Source: Pseudosulfitobacter sp. DSM 107133
GTDB lineage: Bacteria; Pseudomonadota; Alphaproteobacteria; Rhodobacterales; Rhodobacteraceae
Reading direction: 5' to 3'
Assembly (NCBI RefSeq): GCF_022788695.1
Contig: NZ_CP085154.1
Span: 1,054,001-1,118,000, forward strand
DNA length: 64,000 nt
Each line of letters begins with the position of its first letter. The stretch's first letter is position 1. Below are positions 38,782-47,561 of this stretch, in pieces. The translations under genes and the position numbers were made by a program. The notes below the pieces were generated by a model. The model was not told the origin of the DNA. It was given only the letters and a program-made list of their open reading frames with translations, and searched no databases.

Positions 38782-39454
38782 TCCTGTTCTGCACCTGCAA
38801 GGGCTGCAAAAGACCTATAACGCGGGCCTGCCGGGCGAGGTGCAGGTGCTGCGCGGCATCGACCTGACGCTGAACGCAGGCGAAGTCGTGGCACTGGTGG
38901 CCCCCTCGGGGGCGGGCAAATCCACCATGCTGCACATCGCGGGGCTGCTGGACGTGCCCGACAGCGGCACTGTCAGCCTTGCAGGGCAGGACATGACCGG
39001 CCTGTCAGATCGCAAACGCACCGCCGCGCGGCGCTCTGACATCGGGTTCATCTACCAGTTCCACCACCTGCTGCCCGAGTTCTCGGCGCTGGAAAACATC
39101 GTGCTGCCGCAACTGGCCGCAGGCACCGCCCGCAAGGCCGCCGAAGCCCATGCCCGCGCGCTGCTGGACACCGTCGGCATCGCCCCGCGCGCCAACCACC
39201 GCCCCGCAGCCCTGTCGGGCGGCGAACAACAGCGCGTCGCCTTCTGCCGCGCACTGGCCAACAAACCGCGCCTGCTGCTGGCGGACGAACCCACCGGAAA
39301 CCTTGACCCGGCCACCTCGGATCAGGTGTTCGGCGCGCTGATGGACCTTGTACGCGGCACCGGCCTGTCGGCGCTGATCGCCACACACAACATGGAGCTG
39401 GCCGCCCGCATGGACCGCGTCCTGCGGCTGAATGCGGGACAGCTGACGGCCTGA
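38774..39454 (+). CDS. lolD: Lipoprotein-releasing ABC transporter ATP-binding protein LolD
   Basis: 226 residues, a complete ABC ATPase: Walker [11 protein letters not shown]-loop [19 protein letters not shown], signature [15 protein letters not shown], Walker [14 protein letters not shown]-loop IATHNME. It powers lipoprotein release with the upstream permease. The start lies inside the end of the permease gene, so translation is coupled. Repeat DNA begins about 90 bp after the stop. Confidence 0.93.
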   Translation: MSDPVLHLQGLQKTYNAGLPGEVQVLRGIDLTLNAGEVVALVAPSGAGKSTMLHIAGLLDVPDSGTVSLAGQDMTGLSDRKRTAARRSDIGFIYQFHHLLPEFSALENIVLPQLAAGTARKAAEAHARALLDTVGIAPRANHRPAALSGGEQQRVAFCRALANKPRLLLADEPTGNLDPATSDQVFGALMDLVRGTGLSALIATHNMELAARMDRVLRLNAGQLTA

Positions 39455-39544
39455 GGGGAGCCTGAAGCTGTCAGTTGCCAAGCAAGACCGACTTTTGTGT
39501 CACATCACTGGCCCATAGTGCGGCGCTACGTCCGAAGGACGGGG

Positions 39545-39865
39545 AAAGGGCCAAGCGGCCATTCGCGAAAAATGCGGTGAAGGTCAGCTTGGAGCCCGAG
39601 AGTTACCGTGCAACATAGGGCAGTGCCTGACCGCGGGTGGGCATCGGAACGCCAGTGGCCGCCACTTTATTTCTAATCTTTGGTGTGCGGCAGAAGAAGC
39701 GCAATACGGTGAGAAAGCGCCCGCCCATGGGGCGGTCGGGCGCTGCCCGGCGGTGCTACGCACCTTGATTCCGGGCTTTGGTGGGCGGCAGCAAAGTCCC
39801 GCTCTTCCGACATTCACCCAGACCGTGCCCAGGGTCCGGTCCGGGTCAGACCTGCTTGGCATTGG
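39545..39865 (-). repeat. Long dispersed repeat, copy 3 (inverted)
   Basis: In reverse orientation it contains every module of the family: GACCCGGACCGGACCCTGGG, GGTCTGGGTGAATGTCGG, GCGGGACTTTGCTGCC, CACCAAAGCCCGGAATCAAGG, the GCGCCCGACC...GGGCGGGCGC hairpin, AATAAAGTGGCGGCCACTGG, ATGCCCACCCGCGGTCAGGC and the outer tail GGGCTCCAAGCTGACC. It occupies most of the 855-bp gap after lolD. Confidence 0.85.
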
Positions 39866-39955
39866 GGTCGGTTTTGGTTGGTACGGATCGCTGGGAAGTT
39901 TCGGAAAATCCGTCACATCGAGCCGGACTTGCACGGCATTCGACAAAAGCACCTC

Positions 39956-39973
39956 TTAGGGTCCAGACCCTAA
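39956..39973. repeat. Short palindromic repeat, copy 3
   Basis: A perfect palindrome TTAGGGTC-CA-GACCCTAA. Its minus-strand TAG is the stop codon of the decayed iorA-like gene. Confidence 0.8.
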
Positions 39974-40271
39974 CCCTCCAGGATGGTTGCGGCACGTTGG
40001 ATCGCGGCCCGAATGCGTGTGTAGGTGGCGCACCGACAGGCATTGCCGCCCATGACCGTGCCAATAAGTTCATCTGTCGGGGACGCGTCGAGCGCCAACA
40101 GGTCATTCGCCTGCATGATCTGACCGGATTGGCAAAACCCGCATTGGGCGATGCCTCAGCCGTACTTTGTGCCGGTCAGCTTCAATTCATCGCGGATAAC
40201 CACAAAAGCGGAGTTTCCGGGTCTGCGGTAATGCTGTGCGTTTGACCATTCAGGTTCAGTGATATTGCCAT
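39970..40271 (-). pseudogene. Decayed (2Fe-2S)-binding oxidoreductase subunit (IorA-like)
   Basis: Reading from the ATG at 40271: AISLNLNGQTHSITADPETP, then a frameshift near LLW/VIRDELKLTGTKYG, then a TGA stop where the first iron-sulfur cysteine is expected, then [20 protein letters not shown] and [20 protein letters not shown]. Intact small subunits of isoquinoline 1-oxidoreductase or aldehyde dehydrogenases have about 55 more residues between the first and second 2Fe-2S clusters. Here the two similar AQCG/QCG motifs appear to have recombined and deleted that part. One frameshift, one nonsense codon and one deletion make it non-functional. The large subunit gene is absent. Confidence 0.85.
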
Positions 40272-40308
40272 GGGGCGGCCTGCGATCTTCTATCCTGTTG
40301 CCGCGAAT

Positions 40309-41217
40309 TCATTTGCTTGGATCACCCGATGCCCACGCAACCCCGTCGCCCCTGTCCATCGCTGCCATTTGCGTCATATCCGGGTCGTCGATCGCAAAGG
40401 AAAACAGATCGATATTCTGGCGCATCCGGTCGGGGTTCAGGCTCTTGGGCAGCACCGCATAGCCGTTCTGCACCCCCCACCGAAGCAGCAACTGAGCTTC
40501 GGTCACGCCGTACTTCTTCGCCATTTCGGCAAAGACACTGCCGTCGGCTTTCATCTCGTCGGTTTTCGCACTGTCCTGTCCCGGCTCTGTCCGCCAGGTC
40601 GAAAGTGGCACAAGACTGCTGTAGGCAATCGGTGCGATGCCGTTCGCGGCCATATAGGCCAGAAGTTCAGGCTTCTGAGACCAGGGATGAAGCTCGATCT
40701 GATTGACGTCAGGCATGGGAAGACCTGTCGATCTGATCTCTTCCAGATGATCTATGTTAAAGTTGCTCACCCCGACCGACCGCGCCCTTCCGCTTTTCTG
40801 CAACTCAAGTAACGCCCGCCACTGTTCCAGCCGCATGTCGCCGCCATATGGGGCATGGATCAGGTAGAGATCGACATAGTCCAGACCCAGCCTTTCGAGG
40901 CTTGCCGCGCATTCCGCTATGGTTTGCGCGCCTGTCTTGGGTGCATCGCCCCATGCCGGATTGCCGGGCCACAACTTGGTGGTCACAAACAGCGCGTCTC
41001 TTGGGATTCCAGCCTTGGCCAGGCCCAGACGGATGCCTTCGCCGACTGCGGTTTCGTTCTGGTAGCCCGAGGCCGCATCAATGTGCCGGTAGCCGTTGGC
41101 AATGGCGGCACAGACGGCCGCTGGAGCATCGTCATTTGAGATGAGGTAGGTTCCGAAACCGACAGCGGGGATCGCTGTGGTGGCGTTCAGGGGAAAGGAC
41201 GGTTGGATTGCTGACAT
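40309..41217 (-). CDS. Aldo/keto reductase
   Basis: 302 residues of the AKR barrel, diketogulonate-reductase-like. The catalytic tetrad is visible: Asp47 and Tyr52 (HIDAASGYQNE), Lys81 (VTTKLWP), His121 (YLIHAPYGG). The cofactor-binding end shows GYAVLPKSLNPDRMRQN, typical for NADPH. It reduces aldehydes or ketones; the substrate is unknown. It is divergent from the AraC-type regulator at 41378, a common arrangement in which the regulator controls the reductase. Confidence 0.88.
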   Translation of the reverse strand: MSAIQPSFPLNATTAIPAVGFGTYLISNDDAPAAVCAAIANGYRHIDAASGYQNETAVGEGIRLGLAKAGIPRDALFVTTKLWPGNPAWGDAPKTGAQTIAECAASLERLGLDYVDLYLIHAPYGGDMRLEQWRALLELQKSGRARSVGVSNFNIDHLEEIRSTGLPMPDVNQIELHPWSQKPELLAYMAANGIAPIAYSSLVPLSTWRTEPGQDSAKTDEMKADGSVFAEMAKKYGVTEAQLLLRWGVQNGYAVLPKSLNPDRMRQNIDLFSFAIDDPDMTQMAAMDRGDGVAWASGDPSK

Positions 41218-41377
41218 GCGACTTCTCTGATCAATGGTTTGCTGAAATCAAGCTAGGGTGTTGGGCGATCGCCGTCCTGCCTATTCTTCCATTAAACGTA
41301 TCAATTCCTCCAAATGGAAAGTTTTTTGCGTGATTTCATGGATTGACTTTGATAAGCCGGAACCCAAGGAGATCTCC

Positions 41378-42262
41378 ATGTCACTTGACTACCTACAAAG
41401 CCTGGCAGAGCGCATTTTTACCAAAGGTGTTGATAAATCAGAGGGTAGCTTGCCTTCCCTTCATGTTTTTCGCCGGGAAAAGACGAGCAATTTCGAAGTT
41501 ATGGTCTACAACCCTGTGATTTGTCTGATCCTACAGGGAGGCAAAGAAATTCACATAGGCTCGCAATCCGTAACTCTTGCGCGCGGAGACGCTTTGTTGG
41601 TCAGTCACGACTTACCTGTCACATCGACGATCACCGAAGCGAGCCCGGATATGCCCTATCTCGCGCTTATCCTTTCGCTGGATCTTGGCATTATTCGCGG
41701 ACTTTATGAACAGGTGGGTGAAGCGGTGAAAGATGTCACGGATGCCCGGTCTCTTTGTGCCGGTGTCGCGGATCCGATTTGGCTTGAGCCCCTGGCGCGA
41801 TATCTGAGGCTGGTGAACAATCCGCTGGAAGCGCAGGTTCTTGGGCCGTTGATCTTGAAGGAAATCCACTTTCAACTGTTGATGTCCCCCATAGGCGGTA
41901 TGCTCAGAAACCTGCTTTCCGTGGACAGCCACGCCAGCCGGATTGCCAAAGCCATCCGGCGTATCAGGACAGATTTTCGTGATCCGCTGATCGTGGCGGA
42001 CCTCGCCCAACTGGTTAGTATGAGCCAGTCCTCTTTTCACGAACACTTCAAATCGGTGACCGGCACCACCCCTTTGCAATACCAAAAAGATCTACGGATG
42101 ATAGAAGCGCGGCGCCTTTTGGAGGGCGGCGCGGGCTCCGTTTCCGCCGCAGGTTTTGAAGTTGGCTACGAAAGCCCCACGCATTTCAGCCGCGACTACT
42201 CCCGCAAATTCGGTTGCTCACCAAAGCATCACCTCACGCAAGCTTATGCGCGCTCCCTGTAA
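41378..42262 (+). CDS. AraC-family transcriptional regulator
   Basis: 294 residues: an AraC-type N-terminal ligand domain (VMVYNPVICLILQGGKEIHI) and two C-terminal helix-turn-helix motifs (DPLIVADLAQLVSMSQSSFH and AAGFEVGYESPTHFSRDYSR, ending FGCSPKHH). The open frame extends to 41258, but AAGGAGA at 41366-41372 fits the ATG at 41378. It is divergent from the aldo/keto reductase and 11 bp upstream of the Kef-type gene, so it may control both. Confidence 0.88.
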   Translation: MSLDYLQSLAERIFTKGVDKSEGSLPSLHVFRREKTSNFEVMVYNPVICLILQGGKEIHIGSQSVTLARGDALLVSHDLPVTSTITEASPDMPYLALILSLDLGIIRGLYEQVGEAVKDVTDARSLCAGVADPIWLEPLARYLRLVNNPLEAQVLGPLILKEIHFQLLMSPIGGMLRNLLSVDSHASRIAKAIRRIRTDFRDPLIVADLAQLVSMSQSSFHEHFKSVTGTTPLQYQKDLRMIEARRLLEGGAGSVSAAGFEVGYESPTHFSRDYSRKFGCSPKHHLTQAYARSL

Positions 42263-42273
42263 AGGATAATCAC

Positions 42274-44140
42274 ATGACCGCAGAGTTTCTGTTTATAACC
42301 TTCACCCTGTTTCTGGCAGGGATGGTCGCCGTTCCGCTGGCCTCGCGCTTCGGGCTTGGGTCGGTGCTGGGGTATCTGATCGCCGGTATCGCGATCGGGC
42401 CAGTGTTGCACTGGGCAGGCGTCGACGTGATTGGGTTGCAGCATTTCACCGAATTTGGTGTCGTGATGATGCTGTTCCTGATCGGGTTGGAGATGCAACC
42501 TAAAGTCCTGTGGGCCATGCGGGCGCGAATCTTTGTGATGGGTTGGCTACAGGTCGGTGTGACAACAATTGGTGTGATGGCGGTGGCGATGCTCCTTGGG
42601 CAGCCGTGGACGGTGTCGCTGGCCATTGGTCTGATCTTTGCGCTGTCCTTGACCGCGATTGTGACGCAAACGCTGAATGAAAAGGGCCTGATGCGCAGCG
42701 ACGGCGGACAGGCCAGTTTCTCAGTCCTGTTGTTTCAGGATATTGCCGTGATCCCCATGCTGGCTCTGATCCCGCTCTTGGCGCTGCCCGAACTGACCGG
42801 GGCCTTGCATCACGGCGATGATCACGGTGGCGGACATGGTGAGGCGGGGCTGACTCTGAGCCTTGTTGAAGGCTTGTCAGGCTGGCAAACCGCTTTGGTG
42901 ACGCTGGCAGCCGTGGGGTTGGTCATTGTCGCCGGCCGCTATCTGACGGGGCCGGTGTTTCGCTATGTTGCGGCTGCGCGAGTTGTTCGTCAGCACAGCG
43001 CTGATGATGGTGGTTGGCATCGCTCTGTTGATGACCATGGTGGGGCTGTCGCCCGCGTTGGGGACATTCCTGGCCGGTGTCGTGATGGCCAACAGCGAAT
43101 ACCGGCACGAACTGGAAAGCGATATTGCGCCATTCAAGGGCATTTTCCTTGGTGTGTTCTTTATTACGGTGGGGGCCAGCATTGATTTCGCCCTGTTCGG
43201 CGAAAACCTCGCGTTGATTGTCGGGCTAACCCTTGGCCTGATCGTGTTAAAGGCAGGCGTCCTGTTTGCGCTTGGGCATGTCTTCAAACTCAGGGGCGGA
43301 GACAAGTGGCTTTTCGCGCTTGGCCTTGCCCAGGCAGGCGAGTTCGGCTTTGTACTGGTGTCGTTCACTGTAGCCAACGCTGTGGTCCCCGCCCCGGTTG
43401 CTGATCTTCTTTTGCTGGTCGTTGCACTGTCCATGCTGCTCACACCGGCTTTGTTTATCTGCTACGACAAGCTCATCGCGCCGCGTTACTCTCGTCAACA
43501 GGCGCAGGATGCAGATGAGATTAAATCCGATGCCAATATCATTATCGCCGGACACGGTCGTTTTGGTGGTATCGTGAACCGTGCGTTGCAAGCAGCCGAC
43601 TATGAGACCACGGTGATCGACTACAGCAACGAACAACTGGCCATGTTGCGCAGGTTCGGTCTTAGCGCCTTTTTCGGTGATGCCACACGCCCCGACCTGT
43701 TGCACGCCGCCGGCATCGACGAGGCCAAGGTTTTGGTGATCGCCATAGACAACAAGGACGCCGCAACAGAACTCGCGCGCTACATGCGCGAACACCATCC
43801 GAACGTACATGTTGTTGCCCGCGCGATTGACCGCTGGCATGTCTATGATCTTTGGGCCGCCGGATGCCGCGATATCATTCGGGAAACCTATGACAGTTCA
43901 ATCAGGGCTGCGCGCTCCGCTTTCGAGGCGCTCGGGCTCGACCACGAGATCGCAGAGCGTTTGACCCTGGTATTTGAAGAGTTCGACCGCCACACGATGG
44001 TGGAAACGGCAGAGGCATTTATTCAAAGCGAAGATCCACATAGCGACGAGAGTGCATATTCCCAACTGATCCGTGAGAATCTGGAGCAATGGGAGGCTGA
44101 ACTGCGGGAAAGAATGCGAGATGCGCGTGGAGCTGGGTAA
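42274..44140 (+). pseudogene. Kef-type K+/H+ antiporter with an internal frameshift
   Basis: Start ATG with AAAGGAT upstream. The first frame encodes the N-terminal half of a CPA2 antiporter (FGLGSVLGYLIAGIAIGPVL, FGVVMMLFLIGLEMQPKVLW, LTAIVTQTLNEKG, LLFQDIAVIPMLAL) up to GPVFRYVAAAR near 42985. The homologous continuation LRELFVSTALMMVVGIALLM is in another frame (from about 42970) and runs through the C-terminal helices and an RCK/TrkA-N domain (IIIAGHGRFGGIVNRALQ) to 44140. A single shift around 42968-42990 explains this; joined length would be about 620 residues, normal for KefB/KefC. It may be a real inactivating mutation or a sequencing error. Confidence 0.8.
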
Positions 44141-44189
44141 ACGGCTGTTATGTTCGTTTAGCGGTAGTTGGTTCCGCGGATACGAAGGG

Positions 44190-44262
44190 CAGCAACGTCC
44201 ACTCACCGGACTTCGATGCACTATGCGACGAATGTCGGCTTGGAGCCCATAGTCACCGATGC
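44190..44262 (-). repeat. Fragment of the long dispersed repeat (outer module, inverted)
   Basis: CTCACCGGACTTCGATGCAC and TATGCGACGAATGTCGGCTT match the tail of copy 1 (34097-34143) in reverse with about one mismatch in 47 bases. It lies between the Kef-type gene and the Pycsar-like pair, at a GC-content change. The rest of 44141-44389 has no gene I can support. Confidence 0.75.
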
Positions 44263-44389
44263 TGCGGTCTGCGTGAATGTCAGCGATGCGCAAGAAAGCA
44301 GACTCTGCAAAGTTTGATCTTGCCTGACAGACAGAGAAAATTTGTCCCCTTTGACGGTATCGCGAACATTGCCCGGGGCATTGGTATGA

Positions 44390-45112
44390 TCATTTGGGCT
44401 TTGGTTTTCGCCAATAGTTGGTTCTATTCAACAGGACTGTCGATCCAGCAAATTCCCAAGATCGCGTTTCCCAAGATATGTTGTTGCCATCAAGCTTTAT
44501 TTTCGCCGATTCTAATAGGCGATTGTAAACAGTGCGAGAGATGTAGGTATCGTAACCGTTTTCGCGAATGTCACTGAATTTTGCTGCGAGATTTGGCACT
44601 GCACCGATGGAAATTAGGTCATTATCCCCCCGAGCTCCGGCGCGAACAATAAAAACAGTCCCATATGCAACACCCGTGGCGTGTCTTATTTTAAACGGCG
44701 CATTGCGAACAGACTCGTACTTCGCCTCGAACTTTGGGCGGAGAACTTCGTTGACCATCCAAGATATTGAGAAAGCACACCTTGTTGCAGTTGTTGCCGG
44801 AGATTCACCCATAAAAGCCGCCATGACTCTGTCGCCGTCAAAGCTCATTACTTTGCCGTTGTGATAGCGGATTATCCTCACGCTAGAGGCAAGAAACGAC
44901 TTCAAAATTTTTGCGGTGACCCGACGGTCAAAATTTTGCGCCATCTTGGATGAATTTGCCATGTCCGCAAACAGATAAGCTGCGTCCAACTCAACCGCAC
45001 CACCATTAAGCGCGATTGTCTCGGTGCTGGGAACCACAGTCCCTTTCCGAGTGTTCCAAGTGGCGTTTTTGATAGTTTCGATGTCATTTTCGACTAAGTC
45101 GTTGATGTCCAT
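44390..45112 (-). CDS. Class III nucleotidyl cyclase, probable Pycsar cyclase (PycC)
   Basis: 240 residues with one adenylate/guanylate cyclase catalytic domain and no sensor domain. Metal-binding aspartates are at about 50 (AAYLFADMANSS) and 94 (SFDGDRVMAAFMG). The later conserved region ATGVAYGTVFIVRAGARGDN followed by DLISIGAVPNLAAKFSDI is the usual strand-helix motif with Asn. Stand-alone cyclases of this type beside a small membrane effector are the mark of Pycsar anti-phage systems, which make cCMP or cUMP after infection. The gene starts 12 bp after the effector gene. Base composition is clearly AT-richer than the flanking genes, suggesting acquisition. The nucleotide product is inferred. 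Confidence 0.78.
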   Translation of the reverse strand: MDINDLVENDIETIKNATWNTRKGTVVPSTETIALNGGAVELDAAYLFADMANSSKMAQNFDRRVTAKILKSFLASSVRIIRYHNGKVMSFDGDRVMAAFMGESPATTATRCAFSISWMVNEVLRPKFEAKYESVRNAPFKIRHATGVAYGTVFIVRAGARGDNDLISIGAVPNLAAKFSDIRENGYDTYISRTVYNRLLESAKIKLDGNNISWETRSWEFAGSTVLLNRTNYWRKPKPK

Positions 45113-45124
45113 TGTGTCGGTTAC

Positions 45125-45601
45125 TCAATAAATGTTCATTACGGCAAAAGCCCAAGGGGCAAATGCAATCATCAAAAAAGCCATTGAGCGGCCAATCCAT
45201 GTATATTTTTGGTTCGCAATCCGCGCGTTCACGTGAATTTGCGAAGCGAGGTCAGCGAAATAATCTTCTTCAGATAAGGATTTCAACTGTTGCTGATACT
45301 CGTCGGCCGAGAAAGTTGCGATCGGCCCGAAGAAGATCAAAGATCGGGCCGGTCCGCTTGTTCGTGGGAACATTGCAAAGGTGCAAAAAGCTATCGATGC
45401 GGCGAGGAAAACGAGGCAGAACCAAGCCGCTACTTGAACGCCATTGGTTGCCTTTTCTAGCTCAGAATACTTTATCGCAACAGAAGCAAAAAGTGCTGAC
45501 CCGAGCGGCACAATAAGCTGTATACGGCTTTCTGCCGCTCTCACCCACTCCAATTGCCTATCGAGAAGCTTTTCCAGTTCAGAAATGGTTAAATAATCCA
45601 A
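45125..45601 (-). CDS. Pycsar-type membrane effector (PycTM-like)
   Basis: 158 residues: a helical N-terminus (ELEKLLDRQLEWVRAAESRI), two adjacent membrane segments (~28-46 IQLIVPLGSALFASVAIKY; ~55-77 VQVAAWFCLVFLAASIAF), a soluble middle (FSADEYQQQLKSLSEEDYFA) and a C-terminal membrane segment (~134-154). This order matches small Pycsar effectors of the DUF5706-like kind, which bind the cyclic pyrimidine signal and damage the inner membrane to stop phage growth. It is first in the two-gene operon. Low GC is shared with the cyclase gene. Assignment rests on arrangement and pattern, not on a database match. Confidence 0.72.
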   Translation of the reverse strand: MDYLTISELEKLLDRQLEWVRAAESRIQLIVPLGSALFASVAIKYSELEKATNGVQVAAWFCLVFLAASIAFCTFAMFPRTSGPARSLIFFGPIATFSADEYQQQLKSLSEEDYFADLASQIHVNARIANQKYTWIGRSMAFLMIAFAPWAFAVMNIY

Positions 45602-45695
45602 AGAAATACCTCTAAGTTTCTTTCAAGATATTAGCTCAATTCTTACCGTGCAAGCTAGGGTGTTCGTAGAGCTACGTTGTCGAAATGTTACTCGA

Positions 45696-45795
45696 TTGCG
45701 GCCAGTGGCATAAGCTCCTTCAACGGCAGCTTCGTCCCGCTCTGCCGACATTCACCCAGACCGTGGCCAAGGTCCGGTCCGGGTCCAGACCCTAA
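45696..45795 (-). repeat. Long dispersed repeat fragment joined to the short palindromic repeat
   Basis: In reverse: TAGGGTCTGGACCC, then GGACCGGACCTTGGCCACGG and TCTGGGTGAATGTCGG, then GCGGGACGAAGCTGCC, the same start as copy 3. Here the short palindrome is continuous with the long repeat, which suggests that it is one end of that family. Its TAG (45792-45794) is the stop of the pentapeptide gene. Confidence 0.75.
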
Positions 45796-46475
45796 AAAAC
45801 CTTCAAACCAAGATGCCCCAGCAGCTCGCCCGCCTGATGCTTGGAAATGATCGCGCCCTTGAACAGCCGGGCATCGGTCAGCCTTACGCCGCCCAGATCC
45901 GCGCCCCGCAAATCCGCACCCTCGAACCGGCACGCGGGCAGGTGCGCATCCCGCAACGAACAATTCTCGAATACAGCGTCCCGGAAATCGCAGGACCGCA
46001 GGTCGGCATCGGTAAAATCCACCTCCCGCAGCGTCGCCTTGCGAAAGGACATGCGCGGAAGAACCGCAAGAACCAGCAGAACGCCCTCGATGGAAACGCC
46101 CAGCGTTCTTGCATCGGTGAAATCAGACCCGGTCATCTTGCAGTTCAGAATTCTGGTCTCATTCAGCGTCGCCGCCCGAAAGCTGGTGTTGCTGAAGTCG
46201 CCGCCTTCAATGGTGGCCTCTTGCAGATTGGCCCCGACAAAACTGGCCCCCGCCGCGCGACAATTGGCAAGCCGCGCCGCGTCAAGCCGCGCGCTGTGAA
46301 ACGAGGTGCGCGCCAGCTTGCAGCCCGTGAAATGCCAGCCCGACAGGTCAAGATCAGACAGATCCTGCCCGCTTAGATCGCAGTTTTCAAGAATCGCGCC
46401 GTCGCCTGCCACAAGGATCTTTTCCAGATCGGAACGGCTGGGGGACTGGTCGGCAAGCGTGCGGGTGTCATCCAT
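45792..46475 (-). CDS. Pentapeptide-repeat protein
   Basis: 227 residues. From about residue 30 to 210 the sequence follows the A(D/N)LXX pentapeptide pattern that builds a right-handed quadrilateral beta-helix (DLSGQDLSDLDLSGWHF, ANLQEATIEGGDF, CRFEGADLRGADLGG). A more hydrophobic break lies near residue 130 (VSIEGVLLVLAVLP). Such proteins can mimic DNA and bind gyrase or topoisomerase IV, but no function can be claimed here. GAGGTATCCGGG precedes the ATG at 46475; a longer frame to 46565 is unlikely. The stop codon lies in the short palindromic repeat. Confidence 0.82.
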   Translation of the reverse strand: MDDTRTLADQSPSRSDLEKILVAGDGAILENCDLSGQDLSDLDLSGWHFTGCKLARTSFHSARLDAARLANCRAAGASFVGANLQEATIEGGDFSNTSFRAATLNETRILNCKMTGSDFTDARTLGVSIEGVLLVLAVLPRMSFRKATLREVDFTDADLRSCDFRDAVFENCSLRDAHLPACRFEGADLRGADLGGVRLTDARLFKGAIISKHQAGELLGHLGLKVF

Positions 46476-46522
46476 CCCGGATACCTCGCAAAAGCCTGCG
46501 GGATAAGCAAGAAAAGTGTCGG

Positions 46523-46542
46523 GGCTGGGTCCAGAGCTAACC
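46523..46542. repeat. Short palindromic repeat, degenerate copy
   Basis: GGCTGGGTCCAGAGCTAACC, upstream of the pentapeptide gene. It keeps GGGTCCAGAGC but has lost part of the right arm. It is not at a stop codon of a recognised gene. Confidence 0.55.
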
Positions 46543-46765
46543 GTATCGCGTTTCAGGCACCCCAATCCAAAAGGATGGGTTCAGGCGGCTCCTTCCAGCG
46601 TTCCACTGTCCACCCGCGACCTTCAGCCATCCCCTTGAATATGGAAACGCGTTGTTTCCGTGGATCGGCTGGCGCTTCACGCGGCGGCATGGGCTATGCT
46701 ATCCTTGTCGCACGGGTGCAGCGCGCCCCGCGACAGCACGACGGGCAGACATGGAAAAGGGCGGC

Positions 46766-47467
46766 ATGAAAGATCATCTGTCACACGACAGCCTCGACGC
46801 GGATGTGCTGGCCAGACTCGCCAGGAGCGGCAGCGCGCCCGATGCCAACAACCGCACCACCATCAGCGGGTTCGATCCCGCCGAAGACGTGCTGCTGATC
46901 GCCGTCCCTGCGGGGCAGGATGCGGCGATCACCGGCCAGAAACGCACCCGCGCCGGGCTGGTTGTCACGTTCTCGACGGGGGCATCCGTATTGCTCGAAG
47001 GGCTGGACACGCCGGTTGATGAAGCGGCGGTGACCTTTGTGGAGGAAGAGGAGGAGACGCCGGACTCAGATCCTGACAGCACGACGGCCAGCGCGCCCGA
47101 TACGGCCCCCGAGACCAGGCCCGAAACAGCGGCAGACACCAGCGGCGTCCTTTATTACGGCAGCTACACCACGCGGGACGGCCAGCCCCGCAGCTATATG
47201 GGCACGCGGGATATCCCCGCCGACCCACCGGCCGGCGCCCCCGTTACCGGCAACGTGACCTTGCACGGCTTCACCCCCGGCACCGATTGCATCGCCATCG
47301 TCTCCGACACGCCCGAAGCGCTGTCCATGCGCAGGCAAAAGATCACCGCACAGGGTCTGCGCATCACCCTGTCCAACGGAGTCACCCTGACATTGCCGGG
47401 GGTGGATACCCCCGTTGAACAGGCCGATATCGTCTTTGTCGCCACAGGCACAGCCTTGCCTGAATAG
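46766..47467 (+). CDS. Hypothetical protein with two copies of an ~60-residue module
   Basis: 233 residues from the ATG at 46766 (AAAAGGG before it; an ATG at 46751 is also possible). Two modules are clearly homologous: residues ~28-92 (TTISGFDPAEDVLLIAVP, GLVVTFSTGASVLLEGLDTP) and ~158-230 (VTLHGFTPGTDCIAIVSD, GLRITLSNGVTLTLPGVDTP). They are joined by a very acidic, proline/threonine-rich linker (EEEEETPDSDPDSTTASAP). There is no signal peptide. Similar modules occur near calcium-binding (RTX-type) repeats in roseobacter secreted proteins, but no RTX nonapeptides are present here. The function is unknown. Confidence 0.7.
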   Translation: MKDHLSHDSLDADVLARLARSGSAPDANNRTTISGFDPAEDVLLIAVPAGQDAAITGQKRTRAGLVVTFSTGASVLLEGLDTPVDEAAVTFVEEEEETPDSDPDSTTASAPDTAPETRPETAADTSGVLYYGSYTTRDGQPRSYMGTRDIPADPPAGAPVTGNVTLHGFTPGTDCIAIVSDTPEALSMRRQKITAQGLRITLSNGVTLTLPGVDTPVEQADIVFVATGTALPE

Positions 47468-47561
47468 GTTATGTTGCATCTTGACGCTTGACCGTTTCGC
47501 AAAATTTCGCCTGACTGTCTGAACCATCCCACTCACGGATGGACAGGACAGGACGCAGCAA

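Noticed and set aside
39584..39952. 122-codon minus-strand frame in long-repeat copy 3
   Set aside because: It is mostly the repeat read in a chance frame; equivalents in other copies are broken at different points.
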